Positions 1-8,407 are shown, counted from the first letter of the stretch. The stretch: DNA of 30,211 nt from CAZCBN01 sp964496975 (GCA_964496975.1 CAZCBN010000031.1:1-30211), one strand, 5' to 3'. Notes: generated by a model from the letters alone, not told the origin. Numbers and translations: made by a program.

Positions 1-2
1 CG

Positions 3-2279
3 GTGGAGCTGATCGGCGGCGTGGTGATCCAGTACACGGACCCGAAGCGGACGCTCCTGATGCGGGCGCGGCGGGCGGTGGTGTTCATCACGCCGGGGCG
101 GCTGGTGGAGACGGTCGGCGCGAACGCGGCGGATGTGATCGGGCTCTACCTCGAGGGGGGCGTGCACGTCACGGACGGCAACTACACGCTGCGGTCGCAG
201 AGCGCGTACTACGACGTGCGGCTGGACCGGGCGATGCTGCTGGACGCGGTGTTCAACACGGACGACACGCCGCTGGCGTTCCCGTTGTACCTGCGTGCGA
301 CGGCGGTGCAGCAGGAGTCGGCGTCGCGGTTCCGGGCGAAGAACGCGCGGTTCGCGAACACGTCGTTCTTCACGCCGCACGTGTCGGCGGGGGCGAGCAC
401 GATGACGCTGACGCGCGTGCCCGACGAGGAGCGCGGCGGCACGCGGAACATCATCGACGCGAGGAACATCACGCTGCGCGGGGGGAACGTGCCGGCGTTC
501 TGGCTGCCGCGGTTCCGGGGGGACCCGGAGCGGTTCCCGCTGCGGAACATCAGCTACGCGGACACGAACCGCACGGGGCCGGTGTTCATCACGGACTGGG
601 ACGCGTTTGCGTTGCTGGGGATCGAGCCGCCGGCGGGGGTTTCGAGCCGGGTTTCGGCGGACATTTACGCCGACCGCGGCTTCGGCGGCGGGCTCGACGC
701 GGACTGGGAACGCGACGGGCACGACGGCAGCCTGTTCACGTACTTCCTCCCGGACGACGACGGGATCGACATCCTCGCGAACGGCACGCGGAAGGAGCGC
801 GACGGCGGCTTCCGCGGGATCGTGCGGGCGCGGGACATCTACACGATCACCGAGGAGTGGACGCTCGTCAGCGAGTTCACGCACATCTCGGACGAGAACC
901 TGATCCCGGCGCTGTTCCCGCGGTTCGCCGACACGACGGACGAGGTGACGAGCCGGCTCTACCTGCGGCGGGTGGAGGAGAACACGGCGCTGACGGCGGA
1001 GCTGAAGGGGCAGACGAACGACTTCATCGCGAACGAGAACCTGGAGCAGGCGCCGGGCTACCTGGTGGACAAGCTGCCGGACATCAACGCGCTGCTGCTG
1101 TCGCACGACCTGCTGCCGGACGTGAAGCCCGGGCTCCTGACGCACACGAGCGAGCTGGGGCTGACGTCGACGCGGCTCCGCTTCCCCGAGGTGACGCTCC
1201 GCGACATCGGCCAGCGCTCGCCGGTCTTCTTGCCGCGGACGACGGGGGTGGACCGCGACCGGCCCATCGGTGATTTTTTCCGCGACGAGGGGCTGGACGA
1301 GGGGATCGTGAACCGCTTCGACACGCGGCAGGAGCTGGCGGCGAAGCTCTCGGCGGGTCCGATCGAGATCAACCCCTTTGCGGTGGGGCGCGTGACGGCG
1401 TACGACAGCTCGTTCCCCGCGTTCAGCCCGAACCAGGACGACAACACGCGGCTGTGGGGCTCTGTGGGCACGCGCTTCAGCACGTCGTTCCAGCGCGTGG
1501 ACAACGAGGTGGAGTCGCGCACGTTTGACCTGTACCGCATCCGGCACATCATCGAGCCGAGCCTGACGCTCTGGCACTCGGAGACGTCGATCGACAACGG
1601 CGACCTGCCCGTGTACGACGACGATGTCGAGGGCATCGCGGAGGGGCCGGCGATCCGCGTGGGCGTGGACCAGCGCTGGCAGACGCAGCGCGGCGGCATC
1701 GGCCGCACGCGGTCGGTGGACGTGTTCACGCTGGGCTCGCACTACGTGCGCTTCAGCGACGGCACGGACCGGGAGAGCGCGATCGGCCGGTTCTACGAGG
1801 CGAGGCCCGAGCTGTCTGTGCCGGGCGAGTACGTCTCGACCGAGGCGGTGTGGCAGGTGTCGGAGGTTGTTGCGATCACGGGGGAGAACATCTTTGACGT
1901 GGAGCTGTCGCGGCAGGACCGGTCGAGCCTGGGCGCGATCCTGAACCACGCGCCGGATCTGACGTCGTCGTTCGTGCTCCGCTCGCTTGAGACGCAGGAC
2001 AGCAACTTCGGCGATGTCGGCGTGCGCTACGAGCCGCCCAGCAAGTACATCCTCTCGCTGTTCGGCTCGTACAACTTCACGCAGGAGGACTTTCAGACCT
2101 TCCGCGTCGGGTTCGGCCGCCGCTTCCCCAACGGCATCCTGGGCTTCAACATCTCGTACAACAACCTCACCGGCGAGACGAGCTTCGGCTTCTCGCTGCA
2201 GCCGACCGGCATCGGCGGGCTGGACGTCACGGGCGTCGGCTCGGGGCGGGGCTCGCCCAGCACGGGGGCGTTTCAGTAA
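3..2279 (+). CDS. lptD: LptD/OstA-like LPS-assembly outer-membrane protein (5' partial)
   Basis: The frame is open to the left edge, so the GTG at 3 is probably internal and the true N-terminus lies outside the window. The first ~150 visible residues resemble the OstA-type periplasmic part (short strands with 'LEGGVHVTDGNYTLRSQSA' and 'RAKNARFANTSFFTPH'). From about residue 170 the chain consists of alternating amphipathic strands typical of a beta-barrel, with the family-like 'YRIRHIIEPSLTLWHSE' near 515-530 and a last-strand region 'FPNGILGFNISYNN' near the C-terminus. In the LptD family this protein inserts lipopolysaccharide or related lipids into the outer leaflet of the outer membrane. 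It is followed after 54 bases by a convergent gene, so its own operon would lie upstream. The family call rests on recognition of the barrel and of the IIEPS motif. Another OstA-related outer-membrane protein is the main alternative. Confidence 0.75.
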   Translation: MELIGGVVIQYTDPKRTLLMRARRAVVFITPGRLVETVGANAADVIGLYLEGGVHVTDGNYTLRSQSAYYDVRLDRAMLLDAVFNTDDTPLAFPLYLRATAVQQESASRFRAKNARFANTSFFTPHVSAGASTMTLTRVPDEERGGTRNIIDARNITLRGGNVPAFWLPRFRGDPERFPLRNISYADTNRTGPVFITDWDAFALLGIEPPAGVSSRVSADIYADRGFGGGLDADWERDGHDGSLFTYFLPDDDGIDILANGTRKERDGGFRGIVRARDIYTITEEWTLVSEFTHISDENLIPALFPRFADTTDEVTSRLYLRRVEENTALTAELKGQTNDFIANENLEQAPGYLVDKLPDINALLLSHDLLPDVKPGLLTHTSELGLTSTRLRFPEVTLRDIGQRSPVFLPRTTGVDRDRPIGDFFRDEGLDEGIVNRFDTRQELAAKLSAGPIEINPFAVGRVTAYDSSFPAFSPNQDDNTRLWGSVGTRFSTSFQRVDNEVESRTFDLYRIRHIIEPSLTLWHSETSIDNGDLPVYDDDVEGIAEGPAIRVGVDQRWQTQRGGIGRTRSVDVFTLGSHYVRFSDGTDRESAIGRFYEARPELSVPGEYVSTEAVWQVSEVVAITGENIFDVELSRQDRSSLGAILNHAPDLTSSFVLRSLETQDSNFGDVGVRYEPPSKYILSLFGSYNFTQEDFQTFRVGFGRRFPNGILGFNISYNNLTGETSFGFSLQPTGIGGLDVTGVGSGRGSPSTGAFQ

Positions 2280-2333
2280 GGGCTGCGCGGGCGGCGTGGG
2301 CGCTGCATGGTCCCTCGCGCCGCGAACGACACG

Positions 2334-3440
2334 TCAGGGCACAGGGGCGGGCGGGGAGGCCGGCTCGGTTGCCGGCGTGCTCGGCGAGTTCGGCGAGTTC
2401 GGCGTGCTTGCCGCCGCGGCCTTGGCCTCTCGCGCGGCGCGGGCCTTGGCCTGACGATCCTCCACGAGCTCGCTGTACGCGAGCCAGATCAGCACCGCGG
2501 GCACGGCGATCTTCTCGACCGCGGTGTCGGCGAGGTCGGTCAGGTCCACCACGCGGCCGCTGCGCACGTCGGCGGTCAGATCGACCACGACGTTCTCGAC
2601 CGTCTTCAGGATGCTGCCCCAGACGAGGAACTCCTGCTCGGTCCGCGGCATGATCTGTCGGACGAAGGGGTAGCTCGTTGGGAGCACGAGCTGCCAGCCG
2701 TACTCGGTCTCTTGCAACATGAGGCCCAGCGGGGGCAGGATGGTGCGGCCGTCCCAGGTGAGGGCGGCGCGGTCGTCGGCGATGTACTGCGTGCCGAGGC
2801 GGCTGCGCTGGCCCTCGAGCCAGCCGTAAGGGTCGCTCAGCAGTTGCTTGGCGAGGCTGTTGAAGACCTGGCGGCGAGACTCGGCCTGCTCGCCCGAGCC
2901 GAAGACGTTCATCGCGGAGGGCGAGGCGCGTTCGGTGGTGCCGGTGTCGAGGCGGAGGCCCTCGGTGCGTGTGCGGCGGGCGCCGAAGGTTGCCGAGCCG
3001 CGGGCCGCGGACTCACCCGACACGAGCTGCGTCAGCAGCGAGCTGGCGCGTCCCTCCTCGGCGGCCCTGGCGGCCTGCTCGCGCAGCTCGGCGAGCTCGG
3101 TGGGGAAGCGCTCCTGCACGGCGGCGCCGAGGTCTTGCAGCGCGCCGAGCACGCGGCCCGACTGGTTGATGAGCGAGCGCATCCGCTCGTCCTCGGCGTA
3201 GATCAGGCGGGGGAGTTCCTCGGCGCGGTTCGTCGCGACGAGCTCCTGGGCGTAGGCCACGGTCTCCTCGGGCGTGCGCGGCGCTTCGTCGGCGGCGGAG
3301 CGTGTGCAGCCGATCGGGGCGAGCGCGGCGACCGTTGCGAGCGCGGCCGCCGCGGCGCGGGCCCGGGCCCGCGCGCCGCTCCACATGCCCGCCGTCGCCC
3401 GCCGCGTGCCGCGGCCCCCGGGGAAAGTGCTCGTCCTCAT
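2334..3440 (-). CDS. Unknown exported or lipoprotein-like protein
   Basis: A 368-residue protein I cannot assign to a family. The N-terminus is Arg/Ala-rich and then has a hydrophobic Ala/Leu segment (about 28-43) ending 'ALAPIGC'. This resembles a lipobox with an unusual Pro at -3, so export with possible lipidation is likely. An internal ATG at 3386 would give a more compact signal peptide ('MWSGARARARAAAAALATVA') and may be the true start. The mature part begins with predicted helices ('TPEETVAYAQELVATNRAEELPRLIYAEDE'-like region, about 57-85). It continues with a mixed region containing 'WDGRTILPPLGLMLQE' and a Trp 'EYGWQLVLPTSYPF' stretch, and ends in an Ala/Pro/Ser-rich low-complexity tail. 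It is divergent from thiS with only 30 bases between the start codons. A full-length, stop-free frame with a plausible signal supports a real gene; the function is unknown. Confidence 0.7.
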   Translation of the reverse strand: MRTSTFPGGRGTRRATAGMWSGARARARAAAAALATVAALAPIGCTRSAADEAPRTPEETVAYAQELVATNRAEELPRLIYAEDERMRSLINQSGRVLGALQDLGAAVQERFPTELAELREQAARAAEEGRASSLLTQLVSGESAARGSATFGARRTRTEGLRLDTGTTERASPSAMNVFGSGEQAESRRQVFNSLAKQLLSDPYGWLEGQRSRLGTQYIADDRAALTWDGRTILPPLGLMLQETEYGWQLVLPTSYPFVRQIMPRTEQEFLVWGSILKTVENVVVDLTADVRSGRVVDLTDLADTAVEKIAVPAVLIWLAYSELVEDRQAKARAAREAKAAAASTPNSPNSPSTPATEPASPPAPVP

Positions 3441-3470
3441 GCCCCAAGCGTAGAACCCCTACCGTTGGCC

Positions 3471-3677
3471 ATGCCCTGCACCGTGATCGTGAACGGCGAG
3501 ACCCGCGAACTGCCCGACGGCACCACCGTCGACGAGCTCCTCCGGCGGATGGACCTGCACGGCGCCGTCTGCGCGGCCGAGGTGAACCGCGCGGTGGTCC
3601 GCCGCGCGGACCGGGCGACCCTCGTGCTGCGCGAGGGGGACCGGGTGGAGATCGTCACGCTCGTGGGCGGGGGCTGA
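3471..3677 (+). CDS. thiS: ThiS-like sulfur-carrier protein
   Basis: A 68-residue ubiquitin-fold protein. It opens with the strand 'MPCTVIVNGETRELPDGTTV', has the helix 'VDELLRRMDL', the conserved 'AAEVNRAVVRR', then 'LREGDRVEIVTLVGGG'. It ends in the Gly-Gly tail that ThiS proteins have adenylated and thiocarboxylated for thiazole synthesis in thiamine biosynthesis. Length (~66) and C-terminus fit the family exactly. No thiG, thiF or thiH lies beside it; the next gene is cinA after 28 bases. It must therefore work with partners encoded elsewhere, or serve another sulfur-transfer pathway. The start is 30 bases from the divergent lipoprotein-like gene, leaving little room for a separate promoter. 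Confidence 0.85.
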   Translation: MPCTVIVNGETRELPDGTTVDELLRRMDLHGAVCAAEVNRAVVRRADRATLVLREGDRVEIVTLVGGG

Positions 3678-3705
3678 GGCCGCACGCCGGGGGGGGGGAA
3701 CGCCC

Positions 3706-4428
3706 ATGCTTCGCGCCCATCGAACCGCCGCCGTGCTCTCCATCGGCGATGAACTCGCCCTGGGGCAGACGCTCGACACCAACTCCGCGTGGATCGCGGA
3801 CCAGTTGTTCCTCGCGGGCGTCCGCACGGCGGAGCACGCGACGGTCGACGACGACGAGCCCCGCACGGCGCAGGCCTTGGAGCGGCTCGCCGCGGCGCAC
3901 GATCTGGTCGTCGTGACCGGGGGGCTTGGGCCGACGGCCGATGACCTCACGCGCTTCGCGCTCGCACGCGTTCTTTCCGGCGGGCCGGATGCGCCGCGGG
4001 GCGAGATGGTGGAGGACGAGGCGGCGCTCGCCGTCATCCGGGCGTGGTTCGCGAAGCGGCCCGGCGGCATGCCTGCGGCGAACGCGGTGCAGGCGCTGCG
4101 GCCCGTGGCGGCGGCGTGCCTGCCCAACCCCTTCGGCACAGCGCCGGGCCTCTTCGCCCGGGTGGAGCGGCTGGGTTGCGACGTGCTCTGCCTGCCCGGC
4201 CCGCCGCGTGAGATGCAGCCGATGTTCGCGGCCGAGGTGCTGCCGCGCGTTCGGCGCGACGCGGGCCTTCGCATCGCGGCGCGGCTGATCCTCACGTTCG
4301 GCCTGGGCGAGTCGCTCGCCGCGCAGCGCCTGGGCTCGCTCATGGACCGCGACCGCGCCGAGCGCGGGCTGCCGCTCGTGGGCACGACGGCGAGCCGCGG
4401 CGTGGTGACGTGCCGCCTGCGGCACTAG
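3706..4428 (+). CDS. cinA: CinA, N-terminal part (molybdopterin-binding-like domain), ended by in-frame TAG
   Basis: This 240-residue product carries the COG1058/MoCF-like domain of CinA: 'AAVLSIGDELALGQTLDTNS' at the start, 'DLVVVTGGLGPTADDLTR' near 68-85 and 'LCLPGPPREMQPMF' near 165. In the CinA family this domain has ADP-ribose/NAD-derivative pyrophosphatase activity, and a C-terminal domain deamidates NMN. Here the frame reaches 'VVTCRLRH' and then meets TAG at 4426-4428. The same frame continues without another stop through a complete CinA C-terminal domain ending at 5112. The stop falls in the small linker domain between the two enzymatic domains. The cause could be a point mutation or a consensus error, or a genuine split that leaves two separate proteins. 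The family call is firm; whether the product is functional is not. Confidence 0.85.
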   Translation: MLRAHRTAAVLSIGDELALGQTLDTNSAWIADQLFLAGVRTAEHATVDDDEPRTAQALERLAAAHDLVVVTGGLGPTADDLTRFALARVLSGGPDAPRGEMVEDEAALAVIRAWFAKRPGGMPAANAVQALRPVAAACLPNPFGTAPGLFARVERLGCDVLCLPGPPREMQPMFAAEVLPRVRRDAGLRIAARLILTFGLGESLAAQRLGSLMDRDRAERGLPLVGTTASRGVVTCRLRH

Positions 4429-4479
4429 GCGGCGACCGAGGACCTGCTCCGGGCGGCGCTGGACGACACCGAGGCGCAG

Positions 4480-5112
4480 GTGAACGCGGCGCTCGGCCCG
4501 GCGGTCTTTGCCCGGCGCGACCTCGCGGCGGGCGACGGGGGCGACGTGACGAACGCCCTGCCCGAGACGGTGGTCGGTCTGCTTCGGGCGCGGGGCGAGC
4601 GGCTCGCCGTCGTGGAGAGCTGCACCGGCGGCCTGCTGGGCGAGATCGTGACCGCGGTGGCGGGCTCGTCGCACGCGTTTGCGGGCGGGTGGATCACCTA
4701 CAGCAACGAGATGAAGTCGGCCCTGGTGGGCGTCGACCCTGCGGTGTTCGGGGTCGGCGGGCCCGGGGCCGTGAGCGCCGAATGCGCCGCCGCCATGACG
4801 CGGGGCGGCCTGGCCCGTGCGGCCGCGGGCGATGCGCCGGGGCAGCCGCAAACGGCCCACGCCCTCGCCATCACGGGCGTCGCGGGGCCCGGCGGCGGCT
4901 CGGACGAGAAGCCGGTGGGCACGGTCTTCATCGCGCTCGCCTCCACCGGGCACGAGACGGAGGTGCGGCGCTTTCTCTTTCGCGGAGGGCGCGACGCGAT
5001 CCGCGACTGGTCGGCCCGCACCGCGCTCGGCATGCTGCGCCTGCGTCTGCGCGGCCTGACGATGCCGCTGCTGGGCGAAGTGGCGGGCGCCACGCCGACG
5101 GCGTCGCGCTGA
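4480..5112 (+). CDS. cinA: CinA, C-terminal part (PncC-like nicotinamide-nucleotide amidase domain)
   Basis: Same frame as the preceding N-terminal part. It has the hallmark 'LAVVESCTGGLLGEIVTAVAGSS' region (about 43-65, written here only as a landmark), 'GGWITYSNEMKSALVGV', 'ALAITGVAGPGGGSDEKPVG' and 'GTVFIALAS'. These are the PncC/CinA C-terminal signatures, with the Ser and Thr of ESCTGG in the active site. This domain converts NMN to NaMN plus ammonia in pyridine-nucleotide recycling, and occurs both free-standing and fused. GTG at 4480 is the first plausible restart after the TAG at 4426. I see no good Shine-Dalgarno sequence before it, so I favour an interrupted single gene (3706-5112) over two designed genes. 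The coding sequence between the TAG and 4480 ('AATEDLLRAALDDTEAQ') still reads as good CinA sequence. Confidence 0.8.
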   Translation: MNAALGPAVFARRDLAAGDGGDVTNALPETVVGLLRARGERLAVVESCTGGLLGEIVTAVAGSSHAFAGGWITYSNEMKSALVGVDPAVFGVGGPGAVSAECAAAMTRGGLARAAAGDAPGQPQTAHALAITGVAGPGGGSDEKPVGTVFIALASTGHETEVRRFLFRGGRDAIRDWSARTALGMLRLRLRGLTMPLLGEVAGATPTASR

Positions 5113-5127
5113 GGATGGCGCTGGCAT

Positions 5128-5146
5128 AGCCCGGCGCGGACGGGCT
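5128..5146. terminator. Possible bidirectional hairpin between convergent genes
   Basis: A perfect 6-bp inverted repeat, AGCCCG (5128-5133) and CGGGCT (5141-5146) with a 7-base loop, sits in the 46-base gap between the convergent cinA and zinc-ribbon genes. The position suits a shared terminator. No T-run follows on either strand, so termination is only a suggestion. Confidence 0.3.
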
Positions 5147-5158
5147 GTGCCGCGGTCG

Positions 5159-5443
5159 CTACAGCTTCAACGTCGACGCGATGACGCCGACGACGGCGAT
5201 GGTCGCCAGGATCATCACGATCGCGTAGTTCGCGCGGCCGCCGCTGCTGACGGACTCGATCCACGTCGAGATCCGGTCGGGGTTGTGCGAGGCGAAGACA
5301 CGCTCGCGGGCCGCTTCCCAGCGGCCGGGCGAGACGGCGTATCGCCCCCCGCAGCCGGGGCACCGACCCTGGGGAGATCGGCCGGCCAGGCATGTGCCGC
5401 AGGCAAGACAGTGCGGCGTTTCTCGCACCCAGAAGATGGCCAT
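5159..5443 (-). CDS. Small zinc-ribbon protein with C-terminal membrane anchor
   Basis: A 94-residue protein starting 'MAIFWVRETPHC'. Cys pairs CLAC/CGTC (12, 15, 18) and CPGC (28, 31) form a zinc-ribbon or rubredoxin-like knuckle. A basic linker follows, and then one transmembrane helix at about 73-92 ('YAIVMILATIAVVGVIAS') with only two or three residues after it. This is a tail-anchored layout with the zinc knuckle probably in the cytoplasm. The open frame continues upstream, but the ATG at 5443 removes a low-complexity stretch that overlaps ribD, so I prefer it. It lies 49 bases downstream of ribD on the same strand and is probably co-transcribed. I recognise no named family. A role as a small membrane-associated regulator or adaptor would be pure guesswork. 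Confidence 0.65.
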   Translation of the reverse strand: MAIFWVRETPHCLACGTCLAGRSPQGRCPGCGGRYAVSPGRWEAARERVFASHNPDRISTWIESVSSGGRANYAIVMILATIAVVGVIASTLKL

Positions 5444-5492
5444 ACCGCGAGTACACCGCGCAGCGACGGCGGATGCAACGGAAATCGGCGGG

Positions 5493-6698
5493 TTACCCGA
5501 CCTGGGCGTCGGCGTGGGTCGCGGCGATCGGCGGCGTTGATTGCCGGTAGACCAGTTCCACGTCCGACCCGATCGGCTTGGCCCGCAGCAACTCAAACCG
5601 GCGGCCCTGCGTCAGGCTGTCGGCGACGCGGCCCGAGGCGGGGGACATCGCGTGCTCGTCACCCAGCAACAGGGGGGCGACGTAGACGCGCAGCTCCTGC
5701 ACCAGCCCCGCGTCAAGCAGTGAGCCGGTGAGCCCGGCGCCGGCTTCGAGCAGCACGTTCGTCACCTGGAAGCGCTCGGCGAGGGCGGCGAGGAGCATGT
5801 CGAGCCGGAGGCGGCCGGGTTGATCGCTGCGCTCCGGGATGCCGAGGAGCGTGACGCCGGCGGCTTCGAGCGCGTCTTTCTTTGCGGCGGCGATGCCGGC
5901 GGAGAGGAGGTCTTTGCTGCAGGCGACGATGGTGGGGACGTCGCGGGCGGTGCGCACGAGGGCGGCGTCTGTCGGCGTGTCCAGGTCGGCGTCGACGACG
6001 ACGCGCGAGGCGACGCGGCGCGTGCGCACGCCTCTGGCGGTGAGCAGCGGGTCATCGGCGCGGACGGTGCCGATGCCGGTGAGGACGGCGTCGACGCGGG
6101 CGCGGAGACGGTGCACGCGGGCGCGGGAGCGCGGGGCGCTGATCCACTTGCTCTCGCCGGAGCGGGTGGCGATGCGGCCGTCGATGGTCTGGGCCCACTT
6201 GGCGATGACCCATGGGAGGCCGGTGGTGACGCGGTGGACAAAGGGGTCGCTGAGGCGGGTTGCGTTTGGGGCGTGCGGGCAGAGGTCGCACGGGATGCCG
6301 GCGGCGCAGAGGACGTCGGCCCCGCCGCCGCTGGCGTGGCCCGGGTCGGCGCGGGCGTAGACGACGCCGGCGACGCGGGCGGCGATGAGGGCGTCTGTGC
6401 AGGGGGGTTGCTTGCCGACGTGGCGGCAGGGCTCGAGCGTGCAGTAGACGGTGGCGCCGCGGGGGTCTTCGCCGCGGGCGATGCAGTTGGCCAGGGCCTC
6501 TCGCTCGGCGTGGAGGCCGCCGAAGCGGCGGTGGTGGCCCATGCCGATGAGGCGGCCGTCGCGGACGATGACGGCGCCGACCATGGGGTTCGGTTCGACG
6601 CGGCCGGCGGCGCGGCAGGCGATGCGGGCGGCGAGGGTGAGCCAGTGGGCGGCGTCGCCGGAGGGGCTCTGCGGGGGGGCGGCGGGGCCTTGCTGCAT
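5493..6698 (-). CDS. ribD: RibD, bifunctional riboflavin deaminase/reductase
   Basis: A 401-residue enzyme for two steps of riboflavin synthesis: deamination of the GTP-derived diaminopyrimidine, then NADPH reduction of the ribosyl side chain. The deaminase domain (about 15-150) has 'VEPNPMVGAVIV', the zinc/catalytic H63-A-E65, and the zinc Cys pair in 'CTLEPCRHVGKQPPC' (C91, C100). The reductase domain (about 165-395) begins 'PWVIAKWAQTIDGRIAT' and contains 'WISAPRSRARVHRLRARVDA', 'GIGTVRADDPLLTAR' and 'VLLEAGAGLTGSLL'. ATG at 6698 gives the usual family length; the frame is open further upstream but overlaps the esterase gene. It starts 26 bases after the esterase stop, so co-transcription is likely. 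No other rib genes are in the window. Confidence 0.95.
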   Translation of the reverse strand: MQQGPAAPPQSPSGDAAHWLTLAARIACRAAGRVEPNPMVGAVIVRDGRLIGMGHHRRFGGLHAEREALANCIARGEDPRGATVYCTLEPCRHVGKQPPCTDALIAARVAGVVYARADPGHASGGGADVLCAAGIPCDLCPHAPNATRLSDPFVHRVTTGLPWVIAKWAQTIDGRIATRSGESKWISAPRSRARVHRLRARVDAVLTGIGTVRADDPLLTARGVRTRRVASRVVVDADLDTPTDAALVRTARDVPTIVACSKDLLSAGIAAAKKDALEAAGVTLLGIPERSDQPGRLRLDMLLAALAERFQVTNVLLEAGAGLTGSLLDAGLVQELRVYVAPLLLGDEHAMSPASGRVADSLTQGRRFELLRAKPIGSDVELVYRQSTPPIAATHADAQVG

Positions 6699-6724
6699 GT
6701 CGGGATGATTGGCGGGGAACGCGC

Positions 6725-8407
6725 TCAGCCGTTGCAGCCGGCGGCGAGGGTGGTGAGGAAGTTCAGGATGTCTGGTGCGTCGGGGGTGCCGCTCTGGTTG
6801 GTGTCGGTGTAGCGGCGGTTTGCTTCGAGGTCGGCGAGGAAGATGAAGAGGTCGAAGATGGTGGAGAGGCCGTCGCCGTCGAGGTCGGCGGGGCAGGGGA
6901 CGGGGAGGGCGACGGGCTCGCGGGCGAGGGGGAGCAGGAAGCGGAGGCACTCGTCGAAGCGTGCGGCCCAGGCGGCCTCGTTGTGGCTCTGGCCGAAGCC
7001 GACGATGTGGTAGAGGTTGTCGCCGAAGACGAAGGCGCGGTCCGGGCGGGCGAGGAGATCGTCGCGGGCCTGGAGGGTGTCGGTGTAGCCGTCGCTGGAG
7101 GTGCCTGCGTCGCCCGAGTCGAGGTAGATGCGCACGGGTGGGGCGGGGGCGGAGGCGAAGGCCTCGTCGAGCTGCGTGGCCCAGAAGGAGGGCGAGAAGA
7201 CGCCGACGCCGCCGAAGGCGGTCGCGTATGCGACGGCGGCGTAGGTGCTGACGACGCCGCCGAAACTGGAGCCGGCGAGGAACGTGTTTTCTCGATCCGG
7301 GAGCGTGCGGTAGGAGGCGTTGATGAAGGGCATGAGCTCCTTGGTGAGGAAGTGGAGGTAGTCGTCGGCGTTGCCGCCGGCGGAGGGGTCGAGGTAGTCG
7401 CCCGCGCGGTCGGTGCCGTGGTCGACGGCGACGAGGATGGTGTCGCGGCAGGCGCCGATGCGGGTGACGAGGTCGAGCGTGGTGTGGGCGTTCCAGGCGC
7501 CGAAGGCGCCGGGCTCGATGACGTTCTGGCCGTCGTTGAGGTAGAGGACGGGGTAGCGGCGGTCCGGCTGCTGGTGGTAGCCGCGGGGGAGGTAGACGCG
7601 GTAGGGGCGGTTTTCCTGGAGGCGTGGCGAGGCGAAGACCTCAAGGTCGGATGGGTCGTAGTCGCGCTGGGCGGGCTGCACGGCTGCGGCGGGTGGCAGG
7701 GCGCCGAAGACGGCGCCGTCTTGCACGTGGACCACCGGGGCGGCGAGGAAGAGCGAGCCCGAGGCGGGGGAGCGGCCCGGGGCCGAGGCGTCGGTGATGA
7801 AGAACTCGACCGACGTCGACGGAACGGGGGCGATGCTCGCGGCCCAGGTGCGCTCGGCGGGCGTGCGGCCCGGGCCGACGGGGTGCATCACCGTTTGCTG
7901 CAGCGCTCCGCCGGGGGTGCGCCAGTTGAGGACGGGGTCTTGCATGGTGAGCGCGGCGCGGACGGCGCGGGTCGGCGGCGTGCCGGGCGTGGTGGCGGCG
8001 ATGTCGGCGGAGGGGGCGAAGGTGTTCGTCACGTCGCCCCCGCGGCCGGCGGCGATGTCGCGCTCGATGAAGCGGTAGGTGTACGCGGTGCCGCGCGGGA
8101 GGGCGACGCTGGCCCCCCACCGCTGCGGCTGGCCCGCGGCGACGGGGAGGCGGGCGAGCTTGACGGCGCGTCGCGGGTCGTTGCTCCCGAGCTCAACGAT
8201 CGAGCCGAGGAGATAGACGTGCCGGCCGGCGGCGGGGGTGCGCTCCACCTCGAAGCGGACGGTCTGCGGCGCGGACTCGTGCCAGGTCGTGGCGAACTGC
8301 GCGGCGGCGTGGCGCGATGGGGCGAGCACGCCGAGCGATGCGGCGACAAGCGACGCGGCGAGCGCGAGCGAGCGACGAGAAGGGCGGGGGGCGAGAGGGC
8401 GTGGCAT
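6725..8407 (-). CDS. Secreted CBM20-like/esterase protein with GC-type dockerin tail
   Basis: A 560-residue modular secreted protein. Signal peptide: 'RRSLALAASLVAASLGVLAP' then 'HAAAQ' (about 11-37). Residues about 45-140 look like a CBM20 starch-binding fold ('VRFEVERT', 'VYLLGSIVELGSND', 'LPRGTAYTYRFIERD'), though this call is moderate. Residues about 245-500 form a COG2382/COG2819-type esterase (enterochelin-esterase-like alpha/beta hydrolase): 'YRVYLPRGYHQQPDRRYPVL', 'YLNDGQNV', nucleophile S381 in 'AGSSFGG', 'GVFSPSFW', acid candidate in 'YLDSGDAG' and H475 in 'GQSHNEAAW'. The tail (about 505-560) has two Ca-loop-like repeats 'DLDGDGLSTIFDLFIFL' and 'DTNQSGTPDAPDILNFL' ending in Gly-Cys-Asn-Gly. 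ATG at 8407 was chosen because it directly precedes the signal peptide. It probably acts outside the cell or on its surface on an esterified polysaccharide; the substrate is unknown. Confidence 0.85.
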   Translation of the reverse strand: MPRPLAPRPSRRSLALAASLVAASLGVLAPSRHAAAQFATTWHESAPQTVRFEVERTPAAGRHVYLLGSIVELGSNDPRRAVKLARLPVAAGQPQRWGASVALPRGTAYTYRFIERDIAAGRGGDVTNTFAPSADIAATTPGTPPTRAVRAALTMQDPVLNWRTPGGALQQTVMHPVGPGRTPAERTWAASIAPVPSTSVEFFITDASAPGRSPASGSLFLAAPVVHVQDGAVFGALPPAAAVQPAQRDYDPSDLEVFASPRLQENRPYRVYLPRGYHQQPDRRYPVLYLNDGQNVIEPGAFGAWNAHTTLDLVTRIGACRDTILVAVDHGTDRAGDYLDPSAGGNADDYLHFLTKELMPFINASYRTLPDRENTFLAGSSFGGVVSTYAAVAYATAFGGVGVFSPSFWATQLDEAFASAPAPPVRIYLDSGDAGTSSDGYTDTLQARDDLLARPDRAFVFGDNLYHIVGFGQSHNEAAWAARFDECLRFLLPLAREPVALPVPCPADLDGDGLSTIFDLFIFLADLEANRRYTDTNQSGTPDAPDILNFLTTLAAGCNG

